NCBI RefSeq assembly: GCF_024868665.1
Contig: NC_079898.1
Span: 5,590,096-5,654,095, forward strand
Direction of reading: 5' to 3'
Source: Triplophysa rosa
Lineage: Eukaryota; Chordata; Actinopteri; Cypriniformes; Nemacheilidae
Length of the DNA: 64,000 nucleotides
Under the pieces are notes generated by a model. It was given only the letters and a program-made list of their open reading frames with translations, made no database searches and was not told where the DNA came from. Below are positions 1-18,489 of this stretch, piece by piece. Numbering within the stretch: the stretch's first letter is position 1; the number at the start of each line of letters is the position of its first letter. The position numbers and the translations under genes are program-made.

Positions 1-1958
<1,958 letters not shown>

Positions 1959-2636
1959 TGATGTGGAAGTGCAGGCAGAGAGGACAGAACCTGTTGTCAC
2001 TTTGCAAACTGTGCCATGAGAGCGCTTAAAAGATCTACAAACATTATGGAGTTCTTGGCATCCTAACATCAAAAGCCTTTCAGATGTTTTTGATCTTGTT
2101 TTTTGACTTGTCTGGCAAGTGAGATTATTCACTTACGAACTCCAAGGGGATGTTGCCATGAAATGTGTAGGAGCTATGTTATCAGATGTCAGAATGAAAT
2201 TACATCAAGCGGCGAGTGGTGCAATGCAGACAGCTCAGCCTCCTTAGGATGGTTTTTTTTTTTAGAAAACATGAGATGTATGTTGTTGGACGCAGGAAGA
2301 AATGAGCTGCATGCTTGGTATTCAGAGTGATTTCAGCGTGTAATTCCATTTAATCATCGTTGCCGATCCCATTTAAGTCAAAGGTATACACTTCCTCCCA
2401 TTGGCAAACTGAACGTAATGATCGAAGAAGGCAAATAAATAACTTGAAGCCTGTTTTGTTCGTGCAGTATAGTTCAAGATTTACCCTCCCCTGCTCTGAA
2501 TAAGAAAAAGATGGAGGTGTTGGATTTGAGCACATTTTTGGTGTATAGTCTACACAAGTTTTTTAGGTTTGTGCTATTTTTTTCTTATTCTGTTTTGTTC
2601 AGTGTCACTGGTCAGTATGGATCTAACATGAATAGC

Positions 2637-3149
2637 CGGGTTTCCATCAACCTGGTTTACGCGCATTTTGAATTTTCGCATCAGAAAATTTCCTGGAAAA
2701 CAAATTTCAAAATAAAAAACGTTAATTCGCAAAAAATGTTTTACGCTCGCTTGAGGTGGTTTGGAGATGGTAGGAGATGGAAAGGCATTTGCCAAATAAA
2801 TTCCTCCAAAAAGTCATGCAACTGCACTTAGGAGACGGCGTAACCTGACTAACCAGCATCTGAAATGTTGTTATGGTCATTCTTAAATGCCTGAGCAAAG
2901 TCGTCAAAGTATTTCTGTAATTGCCTCCCAGAACCGTCACGACTGCGTTTCCCAAACTGCAGGCATCCTCAAAAGAAAATGATTATATTCAGTGGCTTCT
3001 TTTACTTTTCTTACCGATATTTAGTGCCAGATTATTAGGAAGTGACTTTTGACCAGTTGGATGGAAACGGTGCTTATTCGCAAATGCTTTATGCGATATT
3101 CCAATTTTGCGCATAAGCTAAATTCGCAGCTTTGGATGGAAACTTGGCT
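2637..3149. mobile_element. TIR element with TTTCCATC termini
   Basis: The left end AGCCGGGTTTCCATCAA and the right end TTGGATGGAAACTTGGCT are near-perfect inverted copies, giving a non-autonomous DNA element of about 510 bp. Internal blocks such as TTACGCGCATTTTGAATTT and CCAATTTTGCGCATAAGC extend the terminal similarity. The ends resemble those of the elements at 43,945-44,536 and 51,383-51,920, so these probably belong to one broad family. No transposase is encoded. Confidence 0.6.
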
Positions 3150-3849
3150 GATGTTGTCTGTTGTGCTGTGCCGTCTCTAGACTGTAGTAAAAATATAGCA
3201 AAGCCATCGTCATTGTTTTTCCAGAGAAAGAGGAGGAATTAGAGGAAAGGTTTTGTTGTGATTTGGGACAGTATCCCAGTCCACCATCATGCATCAGTGG
3301 GATGTGAGCGGGTTGAACAATTCCCACATTTTGAGATGGTGTTCTGTCAACCATAGTATCCATTTCTGAACCAGATTATGCAGCTCTCCTCTCAGAGACT
3401 GCAATCTCTATAACAGATCAAATTCTCTGGCCACACGAAATGAGGCTTGATGAATATATACATCGACAGAAACTTCAAGAAAACAACTTAATATAGCTTC
3501 TTTGTAAAAATAGTATGGTGTGTGTGTATGAAACCAGTAGAGGACACTGCAGTAGAGTTTGATGTTGATCTGTGCATTGATGTGTTAGCGGAGATATACT
3601 TTGTGAAGTGAAATTGAACGGTTTTGCCAAATGAAGAGGCTGTTGGATGGCTGTGTTCATTGTTTTAAGAGCATTGACTTTAGTCTGGACGACTATGTGA
3701 AATCGATTGAGAAATACTGCACTGTAAGTTTAATCAGAACACGTGTTTTGATGTAGCACTGAAATCTCAACGTCATGGGCAAAAATGTGTGCTTCCTACA
3801 GTGCTTTTGGTGGATAAATGTTTTATATTACCCATTTGGTTAGTGATGG

Positions 3850-4050
3850 TTTCTTTGTTCTGCTAAACACAAGGGAAGATATTTGGAAGAATGTCAGTAA
3901 ATAAACAGATCTCATCCCCCATTTACTGCCATGGTAGGGAACTAAATACTATGGGGATCGTTGTGTTCATCTGAACAAAGACATTTATAACAACCTGAGG
4001 GTGAGTAAATGAAGATAGAACTTTCATTTTGGGGTGAACTATCCCTTTAA
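3850..4050. mobile_element. Palindromic MITE-like repeat (family A), diverged copy
   Basis: This carries the hallmarks of a repeat seen at least five times in the window: TTCTTTGTTCTG, GATATTTGGAAGAATG, a central block mentioning both strands of the same sequence, GAGGGTGAGTAAATGA, and the terminus GGGGTGAACTATCCCTTTAA. Other copies are at 16,998-17,370, 21,941-22,342, 32,713-32,943 and 59,456-59,622. It is a non-autonomous DNA-transposon-like palindrome without coding capacity. Confidence 0.65.
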
Positions 4051-4203
4051 GGGCAAATTGTAATTATCATTTTACATTGTATTCTTTTAGCAACTTTTGA
4101 AAAATGTTGTCCTATAAAACAATACCGTATTAACGAGATTATGAAGTTTCATATCAGTGTCAAATAAGAAGAAGAAATAAATAAATGAGGACAATACTGA
4201 TGA

Positions 4204-6199
<1,996 letters not shown>

Positions 6200-6373
6200 C
6201 CGTGCTGTGTGGTGATCCAGGCACCCCCGCTGAGGGTTACATAGAGGGCCAACAGTTCACCTACAAATCGGAGGTGTCGTTCTACTGCAGACCCCAGTTT
6301 CTGCTGGTGGGCTCCTCCAGAAGAGTGTGTCAAGAGGACGGCTTGTGGAGTGGAATCCAACCTTCCTGCATCG
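6200..6373 (+). CDS. csmd1: csmd1 exon: Sushi/CCP domain (third from C-terminus)
   Basis: This 174-bp exon, phase 1-1, has acceptor GTTTTGCAG and donor GTGAGT. It encodes LCGDPGTPAEGYIEG to SGIQPSCI, a full Sushi domain with four cysteines and the Trp before the last. The stretch FTYKSEVSFYC and the VGSSRRVCQ motif correspond closely to the CSMD1 domain third from the end. A 135-bp intron follows, the second shortest in the window, and leads to a split Sushi domain. Confidence 0.95.
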
Positions 6374-6508
6374 GTGAGTCACGGCGTACTGATAATGTGA
6401 TGCAGCGCAATACTCCCAACACTTAAGAGTGTCAGTTGAACAATTTACAGGAATTTGCAAATGCGATATTTTTATTGACGCCAAATTGAGTTTGATTTCC
6501 ATTTCTAG

Positions 6509-6582
6509 ATCCAGCCAACAACGCATGTAAAGATCCCGGAACCCCAGCGTATGGAATTCCGGTTCAGGCTCAGGGATTTGAG
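6509..6582 (+). CDS. csmd1: csmd1 exon: first half of a split Sushi/CCP domain
   Basis: A 74-bp exon (phase 1 in, phase 0 out) between acceptor ATTTCTAG and donor GTCAGC. It encodes DPANNACKDPGTPAYGIP through QGFE, the N-terminal third of the second-last Sushi domain. The remainder is in the next exon after a 90-bp intron. The DPA..N.C.DPGTP linker is typical of CSMD1 at this position. Splitting a Sushi domain over two exons at this point contrasts with the single-exon domains around it. Confidence 0.93.
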
Positions 6583-6597
6583 GTCAGCGCGGTTTAA

Positions 6598-6825
<228 letters not shown>

Positions 6826-7343
6826 TAGGCAGCATTTGAAGATGTGTTCTAGATGTGAAAGCTCTTCAAAAAGTAAGTGGCATGAAAGAGTGCTGCAGGG
6901 ATGACGTATTTTTGTTAAGTTAGCGTCGCTCTTGTTACCTCAACAAAAAAAACAACAACAGAATATTTCAATAGGCTTGATTGTAAAGCGTGCGTACGCA
7001 AAAATCCACAGCAACGTTCATATTTATAAAAACGGTCTTTGACGTGGAAAAGTGCTTCGTGCCATGTCAGTGTCTGAGTAGACGTACGTACTTTTGCTTG
7101 TCCGAGTGCTGCAGGTTTTTGGAAATATGTCATTCTTGCCGCTCGTAAAGGATTTGGATGTTGACAGGTGCTCTTTCATATATCAATGACATCAATTAGA
7201 CACTGTTAAAAGGCGGAGATCTGAAACTGTTAGCTGCACGCGATTTCACATCTGACAGATAGGTGTACACGCGTTTTCTGTTCGTTCTATGAATCACACG
7301 TATGCACTTTGAGAAATGATCGTAAAATCAAGTTTAGGACGCT

Positions 7344-8839
7344 CAGGGCTCTAGACTGCGACCACAATGGTCGCAAATGCGATCGTTTTTTTTTTACGTT
7401 TGAGGTAAAATTTCACAGGGTCGCATTGGTGCGAGTTGCCCCGCCAAAGATTTATTTTAGCATTTAATTTGATTTATGAGTAGTGAATGACACTCTTGTG
7501 ATTAGTGCATGAAAGAGCAAGCAGAGAGCTTGTGCACTCCCTCTGTCTCCAAACTGAAGTGTGTTTTTGACTTCATTTGGTGTTGCGCAGACCGAAAGGC
7601 ATAAAAGCATCATGGGACAGACTGCTCCATATGCTTTTAAAACGCTCTGATGGAACATTGATGTCATATTCCTATCGTTCTGCGCGGCGCTTAATGAAGT
7701 CGAACAAGTTGGTTTCTGAACTATCTCTCTCCCTCACACGTTTATCAAAAGCAATCCATGTTTCACGTGGCTTATTCGGAGAATATTTTTTACCTGAATG
7801 ACAGCTGGGTGTGAAATGTGTTCATAAACATGTTGCCCTTTCTTCACCGACAAGTGTTCCGCACATGCAAGTGAAATAAAAGAAAAAATCCTACCCAGTG
7901 AAGTGTTTTCCGTGTTAACTTCTATCTTTTGCGATGTCCTACAGCTGTGAAAAACAAACAGTGCATCAATGTTCGCTAATGTCCGATTCGCGACCTAATG
8001 ACTCATTTGAACCGAATCATTTTGTTGAAAAAACTCAAATGTCAAACACTGAACTCACGAGACTCACTGACTGAACCCATCAAATCAGTCACTCAAAACA
8101 CATCAGAACACAAGCGTGCTTAGACCATTTAACAAGACTGTCAGATTAGTAAGATTTAGTATTTAAAGTGTAACAAGACTGTAATACTGGGTTCACACCA
8201 AACGCGAACAATCGCGTTCTACGCTCTTTATTACTCGCGGGAAAAGTTTGTTATTTTCTCGTGAGTGACGCGATCTGACAAATTTTTTCACCTTTGCGGA
8301 AGACGAGATTGACGCTCGTTCATGGCAATCGCGCCACCTGATTTGCGTCATTCGCACCGCGTGCCACGAGTTTGCGTCTATACTCGTCTTTGCATTGACT
8401 TTGTATGTAATTTACTCGCGCAAAAACTCTTAATTCGCGTTTGGTGTGAACCCAGTGTTAGATTAGTAAGATTTAGTATTTAAAGTTTATTTATGACAAT
8501 GTGTAGTAAAGTACATCTATAATAATATAGTTCTGAGTTACTTTAGAGTTTTGAGCTAGCTAATTCAATTTCATTTAATGTGGTAAAAATAAAAGACTGT
8601 TATTTAAAAATAAGGTCTGGCAAATAAAGGCCAGTCGCAAAATTACAGCTTTTGTGAAGAGCGACAGGTTATATTTGTGTCAGATCATTTCATAGCCAAT
8701 ATATAACTTGAAAGAAGTTCATTATGGTATGGTCAAGGTCATTATCATTACTATAAAAACGGGTGCGACCAAATTATAAGTTGGTGCGACCAACTGAGGA
8801 AGTGAAGCGACCAGTGGGAAAAATGAGTCTAGAGCCCTG
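7344..8839. mobile_element. Non-autonomous hAT-like element, about 1.5 kb
   Basis: The ends CAGGGCTCTAGACT and AGTCTAGAGCCCTG are perfect 14-bp inverted repeats, and subterminal GGTCGCA / TGCGACC motifs occur at both ends. The CAGGG-type terminus fits the hAT superfamily. The flanks share only GACG, so the expected 8-bp duplication is degraded or absent. No transposase ORF remains. A smaller MITE sits inside it at 8191-8459. Confidence 0.7.
8191..8459. mobile_element. MITE with TIR ACTGGGTTCACACCAAACGCG
   Basis: A 269-bp element with inverted ends TACTGGGTTCACACCAAACG and CGTTTGGTGTGAACCCAGTG. The interior is CpG-rich and repeats TCGCG/CGCGA motifs. It lies in the second unit of a roughly 42-bp tandem duplication (see findings), with TA at both borders, a Tc1/mariner- or Harbinger-like signature. 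No coding capacity. Confidence 0.75.
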
Positions 8840-10149
8840 ACGGTTTCTACGCAACATTCTATAAATGAGGCCCCAGGTTTCATGTGCACGTGATTGATGA
8901 TGCATCATCAAAAGAACAAAGGGTAGCAGTGAAGTGCGAGCGGACGAGATCTTAACGCAGGAAATTACCACAGGAGAGCATTGTTTGAAGACACACGGAT
9001 TACAAATCAGTTGGGCTGAGGGGGATGTCAAAGACATCTTAGCAGGAAAGAAGTTTGAATTGATCAGAGACGTTCTCCGAGCGTTTGGTGCCGTGCACTT
9101 GATCCTTGGCACTTTTACCATCCCAGCGATGATCTTTTAAGCTTTGTGACACTTTTGAACGGGAGCGATCAGGAATTGAACAGAAGCGAGATCGCCGGCC
9201 TTAGCAGAAAGAATTAAACTTAGCAGGCTTGTACATAAATTTGAGATTTGTGGGCTGGCTTGACAGCGCACCCCACCGAATCCCCCGGGCCTCTCGTCCG
9301 TGTAAAGCGGTCAAACTGTCAGGAGCTGAGAGGCAGGAGGAATTGAGTCGAGGAAAAGTGAGGTACGAGGGCTTGGCTCATATATTACGGAAGCTGGCGG
9401 CACTCGTGGCGTGGCTTTATCTCGACTCTCATAATATGCTGCGGAGAGTCTGCTGTAAATCATTTCCATATTACTCTCATTGGGATTCTCTTCATTTTCT
9501 TTGGGTTTGCAGCCAGTGCTCATATTTTATCAGAATGTGCAGATCTGGATTGCTTTTATCAGGAGCTCTGTCATTGTCAGTTATATGAAAGCTGTCAATG
9601 TTAATGAATTCTCAATTTAAAGTAATATCACAGCTTTGCTTGATAAACAGATTTATTAAATATACTCCCCAATATTTATTTTAAAATGAAATGCTTCAAA
9701 ACAGGTTTCCCAAACACTCCCCTTGCCTGCTATTGTTAATAAATAAACAAACAGGCTTAATGGTTGCTAACAGGCAGGGTGGTTCTCTCACGTGGTACAA
9801 TGTATTAATAGCCACGGTTTTACTTTGAGGGAAATCAATGAAAGGCTTACTTAAACTTCTCTGTGTTAAGCTGGGGTAGGAGAAAGTGTTTAAAGATCAA
9901 AAAGAATAGCAAACTTTAACGACTTCGACAAAGTAAAGAGAGAAAATTGCAAAAGCATTCAAGAGCTCCACTATAATCTGCCACCCAAACATTTGTATGA
10001 GCTTTTAAAAAATCTGGTTTGTTGTGAATGTTTTCCCATCTGGTATTCAAGAACACGTCACAAATGGAAATTGTCGTACTGTTTTTTTAAGAAGTGGTAA
10101 AGCTGTCACACTAGTCATATCATGAAAGTGATGCTTTAAAAAGGTTTAA

Positions 10150-10431
<282 letters not shown>

Positions 10432-11076
10432 TAGGCAACAACCGTTTATAGTGAACTGTTCATTTTATTGGGTGATATTTAATCCTGTGATTGAATGAAT
10501 TGAAAAAATAATCAAATAAATAAACGTATAGCCAATTAAGTCTGTTTTAGCTATAGTCGATTATGGGATTTTTAATATTGCTTCCCAACAAAAATAAAAA
10601 AATCACCTTCAGCGTGTTTACATTATTTGTTGGCATCTGCATTGTATTTTCTGATCAGACTAAAGCCTTATTTATACAAGAGAATGTTTGAAATGTGAAT
10701 GAACATCCAGAATAGTTATAACAAACATCAGAATAAAAACATCAGTACATTACATTGTAATTTATTTATGGCTAAAAGTAAAACGTGTTGCTTCCCTTAC
10801 AGAACAAAAACATACATTTCATGTTTTTCACATGTGATCTCATAGGTTTTGCATGGAAATCTGCACAACAATGTTCCAAAGCCGCCTTTCTTATGTGACC
10901 ACATGTAACACTCACTTGGCTGTTCTGTTAAGGGTTTAATAGTCAAGCAGCCTTTACTATTGATTTATACTTTATAATTGTACTGTTTTTAAGACCAAGA
11001 CAAACTTAAGCTGGCGTTTAAAAATGTACAGTTTGATTGAAGTGTCATTGTTATATAGTGCATGCTGTTGCTTAAT

Positions 11077-12357
11077 GGGTCATTCTTACTATTCAGGACC
11101 ATTTCAGAGAAGTAACTTTCCATACAAAATGCTAAACTTTCTATGATTTTATCATTAAAGTTGAAGGAGGGCTTATTAAACTATACGAAAAATATACTGG
11201 TCCAGCTCAGAATATTATGGTGTAGTTTTTTCCCCATATGGCACAGGCCAAATGTCCCCTCTGTTACAGGTCATTCTTAGCTCTTTTTTTAAGTGTTAAG
11301 AATGAATAGTTCATGTAATTACATGTTCTAAGGGCTAAAATGTACCTCACTTTACCCTGCAACTGCATTTCAATAAAGTATTATTAAATTATGATCTAAA
11401 AAAAGCCATATGTTAATTCCACATTGAAATTTTAATGCATTTCATTTAGTTTAAAAAGGGACTTAAATTCAATTTAGTCCCATTTTAAAGTGACTTAATT
11501 TTGTCAATTTATGCCAGGAAAAACATGTACTGTATAGTATTGTGTTGATTTTATTTAATTAGTATAAAAAACTACACGTGAACAGGGTGGAGACAGCGTA
11601 ACAGCTTGGACAATAACAGGAGTGACATTTTATGCTAAACTCAGCCATTTCTATTCATATGGTGAACAACAGGCTAGCACATGGTGACCTCAAAAGAACA
11701 TGTTTATTAACAATATTTCTCAACATTTCAAAAACTGATTGTTGTCCTCTGTAAATAAGCATTACAGAGAGGACATGTTATGCTTTACTACATCAGTGAA
11801 CTGTTCTGAAATGTTTAAGGAAAGCAGATAAAAGAGTTATAGTTACGCTTCTTCTTGTAGAGGATTTATCTCAAATTGTATGCTACTTCCTGAGAATTAT
11901 GTGACTAGAGGAGCAACCAGGGGGCGTGGTCGAAAGGATTACAATCAGAGTAACAGGGGGGACATCTCTGGGACACATATTTTTATTTGTTTAAATCTTT
12001 AAATACATTTATTAATAACAAAACTAATATTCATAATATTATTAATATTAATAACATATGCTGAGGAATATTATATATATGGCCATAAAATGCCAATGGA
12101 AGATATAGCATTCATTTGATTTTCATGGTTAGATTTGTAACTGAAGTTAAGCATGCATGACTAAAATCTGAGTAATCACTAAAATCTGAGTAATTATTTT
12201 AATTTTATTCTGGGTACATATCGTAGTGTTCTATGGTGGATATTGTCTTAATTATATAAGACAAGCCTCACAAAATTGATTATAATCCCATTTTTAAATG
12301 CAAAATTCCATATTATGTCTTGGGGACTCAAATGGCACCGAACAGTAGGAATGACCC
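11077..12357. mobile_element. TIR element, about 1.28 kb
   Basis: The left end GGGTCATTCTTACTATTC and the right end GAACAGTAGGAATGACCC are inverted copies with two mismatches. A second inverted pair inside (GTCCCCTCTGTTACAGG near 11,255 and AGTAACAGGGGGGACATC near 11,950) supports a single palindromic element. TAAT/TAA flanks suggest a short TA-type duplication. It has no transposase. Confidence 0.6.
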
Positions 12358-13485
12358 TAATATATTTTTTCACTGCGTGTCAAACCGACACAGAAGTGAG
12401 TCATTCTTCACAGACTGTGATTTTCTGACGTTACTGTGGTGCAGTCTGGATCTGCAAATGTCAAATGATCAATTATTCGCTCTTCCTAGTTGGACCAAAA
12501 ATAAACAGCAAGTCAAACGAGGACTCCGACCTGCAGAAAAACAAGATTCGCGGTATGAAACCTTTTCGGACTTTCATTTAGTTGTCATCAGAAATAGCCT
12601 TGGCCTACAGTGAGGTGAATCATGGTCATTGGAAGTAATGGGCCTATAATGTTGCATTTCTGATAATGATCATTTGGAAATGCCATAATCAAGTTAAAGG
12701 TGAAGTGTGTCATTTCTTCAGTATTAAAATACTTCCACCTGTCAATGTGCAGACTCGCCTAGAAGTGACGTCCCTGAAGAGAGTAATGTCTTTTAAAACA
12801 TTGCCCCATTTGTGACCCCATTGGTCTGACGTGGCAACTTCTTGTGTGAATTTGGCTTGTAACGCACTTACTTTCATATTGAAATATACTATTTTTTTAC
12901 AACATAGATGGTCAAGTAAGAAGAGACTGGTGGTCTCTGTACTGGTATTAGCACAGTCACTGCTCAATAAGTGAAATAACACACTTCATGACTCATATTG
13001 TGTCTCTCTCAGCCTAGGCACAAGCACCGCTCTTCTGAACAACGTTAACAACTTAAAAAACCTAACCTTAAAAATAATATCAAAACTCCTAAATCAACAA
13101 CAAACACGAACCAGTCTTTCTTTTTACTGAAAAACACTTAAAATGACAATACATCTTGAAAATGAATCTTCTAATGCAGTCAGATACAAAGCATGCTGGG
13201 AACTACAGATCAACTGCCAAGGAAGTTATTTCTACAAAAATTATTTATGTAGTCTCAACACAAAGTAAATAATTAAATTTAAATGGGTTTACCATAATAA
13301 AATTGAGTTGGATTTACTTAATAATTTGTTCAGTTAAAATGACTCAAACAAAATTAGTAGATTTTATTCCCAAGATTTTTACGTTATTTTAACTAATTGT
13401 TTTGTTAAAAACAGGAACATAAGTACATTTTAATAATTTCCTTTCATAAAATCTACTAAGGCACATAATCGTTTTTTTTTTTTTG

Positions 13486-13600
13486 CGTAAAAACTACTAG
13501 TAGGATTTACTTAATCTTCACATTTTTAAGTAAAAAGCGAAACCTTACACCAATAACACAAAAAATGAAGTAAATCCTACTAGTTGTTTTTTACAGTAAG
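13486..13600. repeat. Inverted repeat ACTACTAGTAGGATTTACTT
   Basis: Arms GTAAAAACTACTAGTAGGAT (13,486-13,512) and AAGTAAATCCTACTAGTTGT (13,569-13,596) can form a hairpin of about 26 bp with a 55-nt loop. TTTTTTACAGT at the right border is a common fish MITE terminus, so this is probably the terminal part of a MITE. Confidence 0.55.
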
Positions 13601-13743
13601 AGGTTCCTTGAAGCCAAAAATGGTCCTTCTATGGCATTGCCACATTATGGGTGGGTGTCCAATCTCTTTTGGGACCTCTGGATCTACTCTGCATGTGTTT
13701 ATATTGTATGTACATATTTTAATGAGTGTTTTGTTGTGTTCAG

Positions 13744-13905
13744 TCCCAGCAGATGTGTTCTCATTGAACTCTGGTTGGGCTGGATTTTATGAGTATCTGG
13801 GCAAGAGACAAGCTGCCACAATAACAGTCAATGCATTCAACGGCACCACCAGCAGAGTGAACGTCACTCTTCTAGAACAGAGCGGCGTACAGATCAAACT
13901 CTCCG
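13744..13905 (+). CDS. csmd1: csmd1 exon: juxtamembrane ectodomain, part 1
   Basis: A 162-bp exon, phase 1-1, with acceptor TTGTGTTCAG and donor GTGAGT. It encodes VPADVFSLNSGWAGFYEY, then LGKRQAATITVNAFNGTTSR and ends GVQIKLS. This is the start of the conserved membrane-proximal segment of CSMD proteins, which has no Sushi cysteines. The LGKRQ.AT.TV pattern is shared with CSMD1. Two N-glycosylation sequons (NGT, NVT) are visible. Its structural role is not established. Confidence 0.94.
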
Positions 13906-14815
<910 letters not shown>

Positions 14816-14955
14816 TAAAGTTTTTTGTACAGTGGATGCGATTTGCACTCGTTTTTAATCTAACAAAACATTTGACAGACTTTGTTTTGGCACAGTGACA
14901 TCATCGTGCCGTCACTCCACTGATTAACAAGATGCTTCCATGTTTTTCTGTATAG

Positions 14956-15043
14956 GTGACTGCGGAGTCAGAGAAGAAAATGTTTGTATACCAAGGCCAC
15001 ATTCACAGCAAGGATTTTGGGAAGTTTCAATTAACAAGACAAG
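14956..15043 (+). CDS. csmd1: csmd1 exon: juxtamembrane ectodomain, part 3
   Basis: An 88-bp exon (phase 0 in, phase 1 out) with acceptor CTGTATAG and donor GTAGAA, the weakest donor of the set. It encodes VTAESEKKMFVYQGHIHSKD followed by FGKFQLTRQ; the FGKF.L.RQ motif matches CSMD1. A MITE starts only 20 bp downstream of the donor, so intronic sequence near this 5' splice site has been replaced. Confidence 0.93.
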
Positions 15044-15063
15044 GTAGAAATGCTCGCCAGTTG

Positions 15064-15619
15064 TTAAAGGAGTCGTGTGACATGGCTAAAACGAATATTA
15101 TGGTTTGTTTTAGATGGAATGCAATGTGTATACACGATTTAAGGTTCAAAAACACTGTATTTTCCACACACCGTGCATGTTTGTATCTCCTCTTTGCCCC
15201 GCCTCTCTGAAACGTGCTCATCGCTCTGAAAAGCGAGGTGTGCTATGATTGGCCAGTTAACCAGTGCGTAGTGATTGGTGGAATACTGCAAGCGTGTGAG
15301 GGAAATGTAACGCCTCTTACCACATTTGGAACATCAGGTTCCAAAGCAATTGTGGTGACAGGTACGCCCACCTTACTTGCGTAAACATTTGGGCGGTCTT
15401 AGTCAAATCATACCACGAGCTGACGTAGATTTGTGGGGGTGTGGTTACACGAGGCGTTTCAGGCAGGTCTGGGTGAGCATTCGCTTTTAGATAGAATGCA
15501 TCTTTTGTTCCGAAAAAAACGTTCTTTAATTTTTGCAATTTTACGTGTCTAATACATGCATGGGCAACTTATGACAAAGACACAGAAAAACACGTATTCT
15601 CGCCATATGACCCCTTTAA
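15064..15619 (+). mobile_element. MITE-like element, copy 1 (555 bp)
   Basis: Ends TTAAAGGAGTCGTGTGACATG and CATATGACCCCTTTAA are imperfect inverted repeats flanked by or including TTAA, which recalls piggyBac-type target sites. A near full-length second copy in the same orientation lies at 58,792-59,361, sharing TTAAGGTTCAAAAAC, TTTGCCCCGCCTCTCTGAAA, AGCGAGGTGTGCTATGATTG and GAGGCGTTTCAGGCAGGTCT. No coding capacity. It sits 20 bp after a csmd1 splice donor. Confidence 0.75.

Positions 15620-18489
<2,870 letters not shown>

Larger units (their letters stand above)
6955..8880. repeat. Dispersed repeat interrupted by a hAT-like element
   Basis: The outer repeat has a left part (about 6955-7343, starting GCGTGCGTACGCAAAAATCC and ending AGTTTAGGACGCT) and a right part (8840-8876, ACGGTTTCTACGCAACATTC to ATAAATGAGGCCC). 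The parts read as one sequence once the 1.5-kb element between is removed. ATAAATGAGGCCC-type ends recur at 33,700-33,724, so a shared terminal motif family is likely. Confidence 0.5.

Noticed and set aside
8934..9588. Two + strand frames of 68 and 119 codons in the csmd1 intron
   Set aside because: No protein motif, no splice-site pattern at their edges, and no homologue recognised; likely chance.
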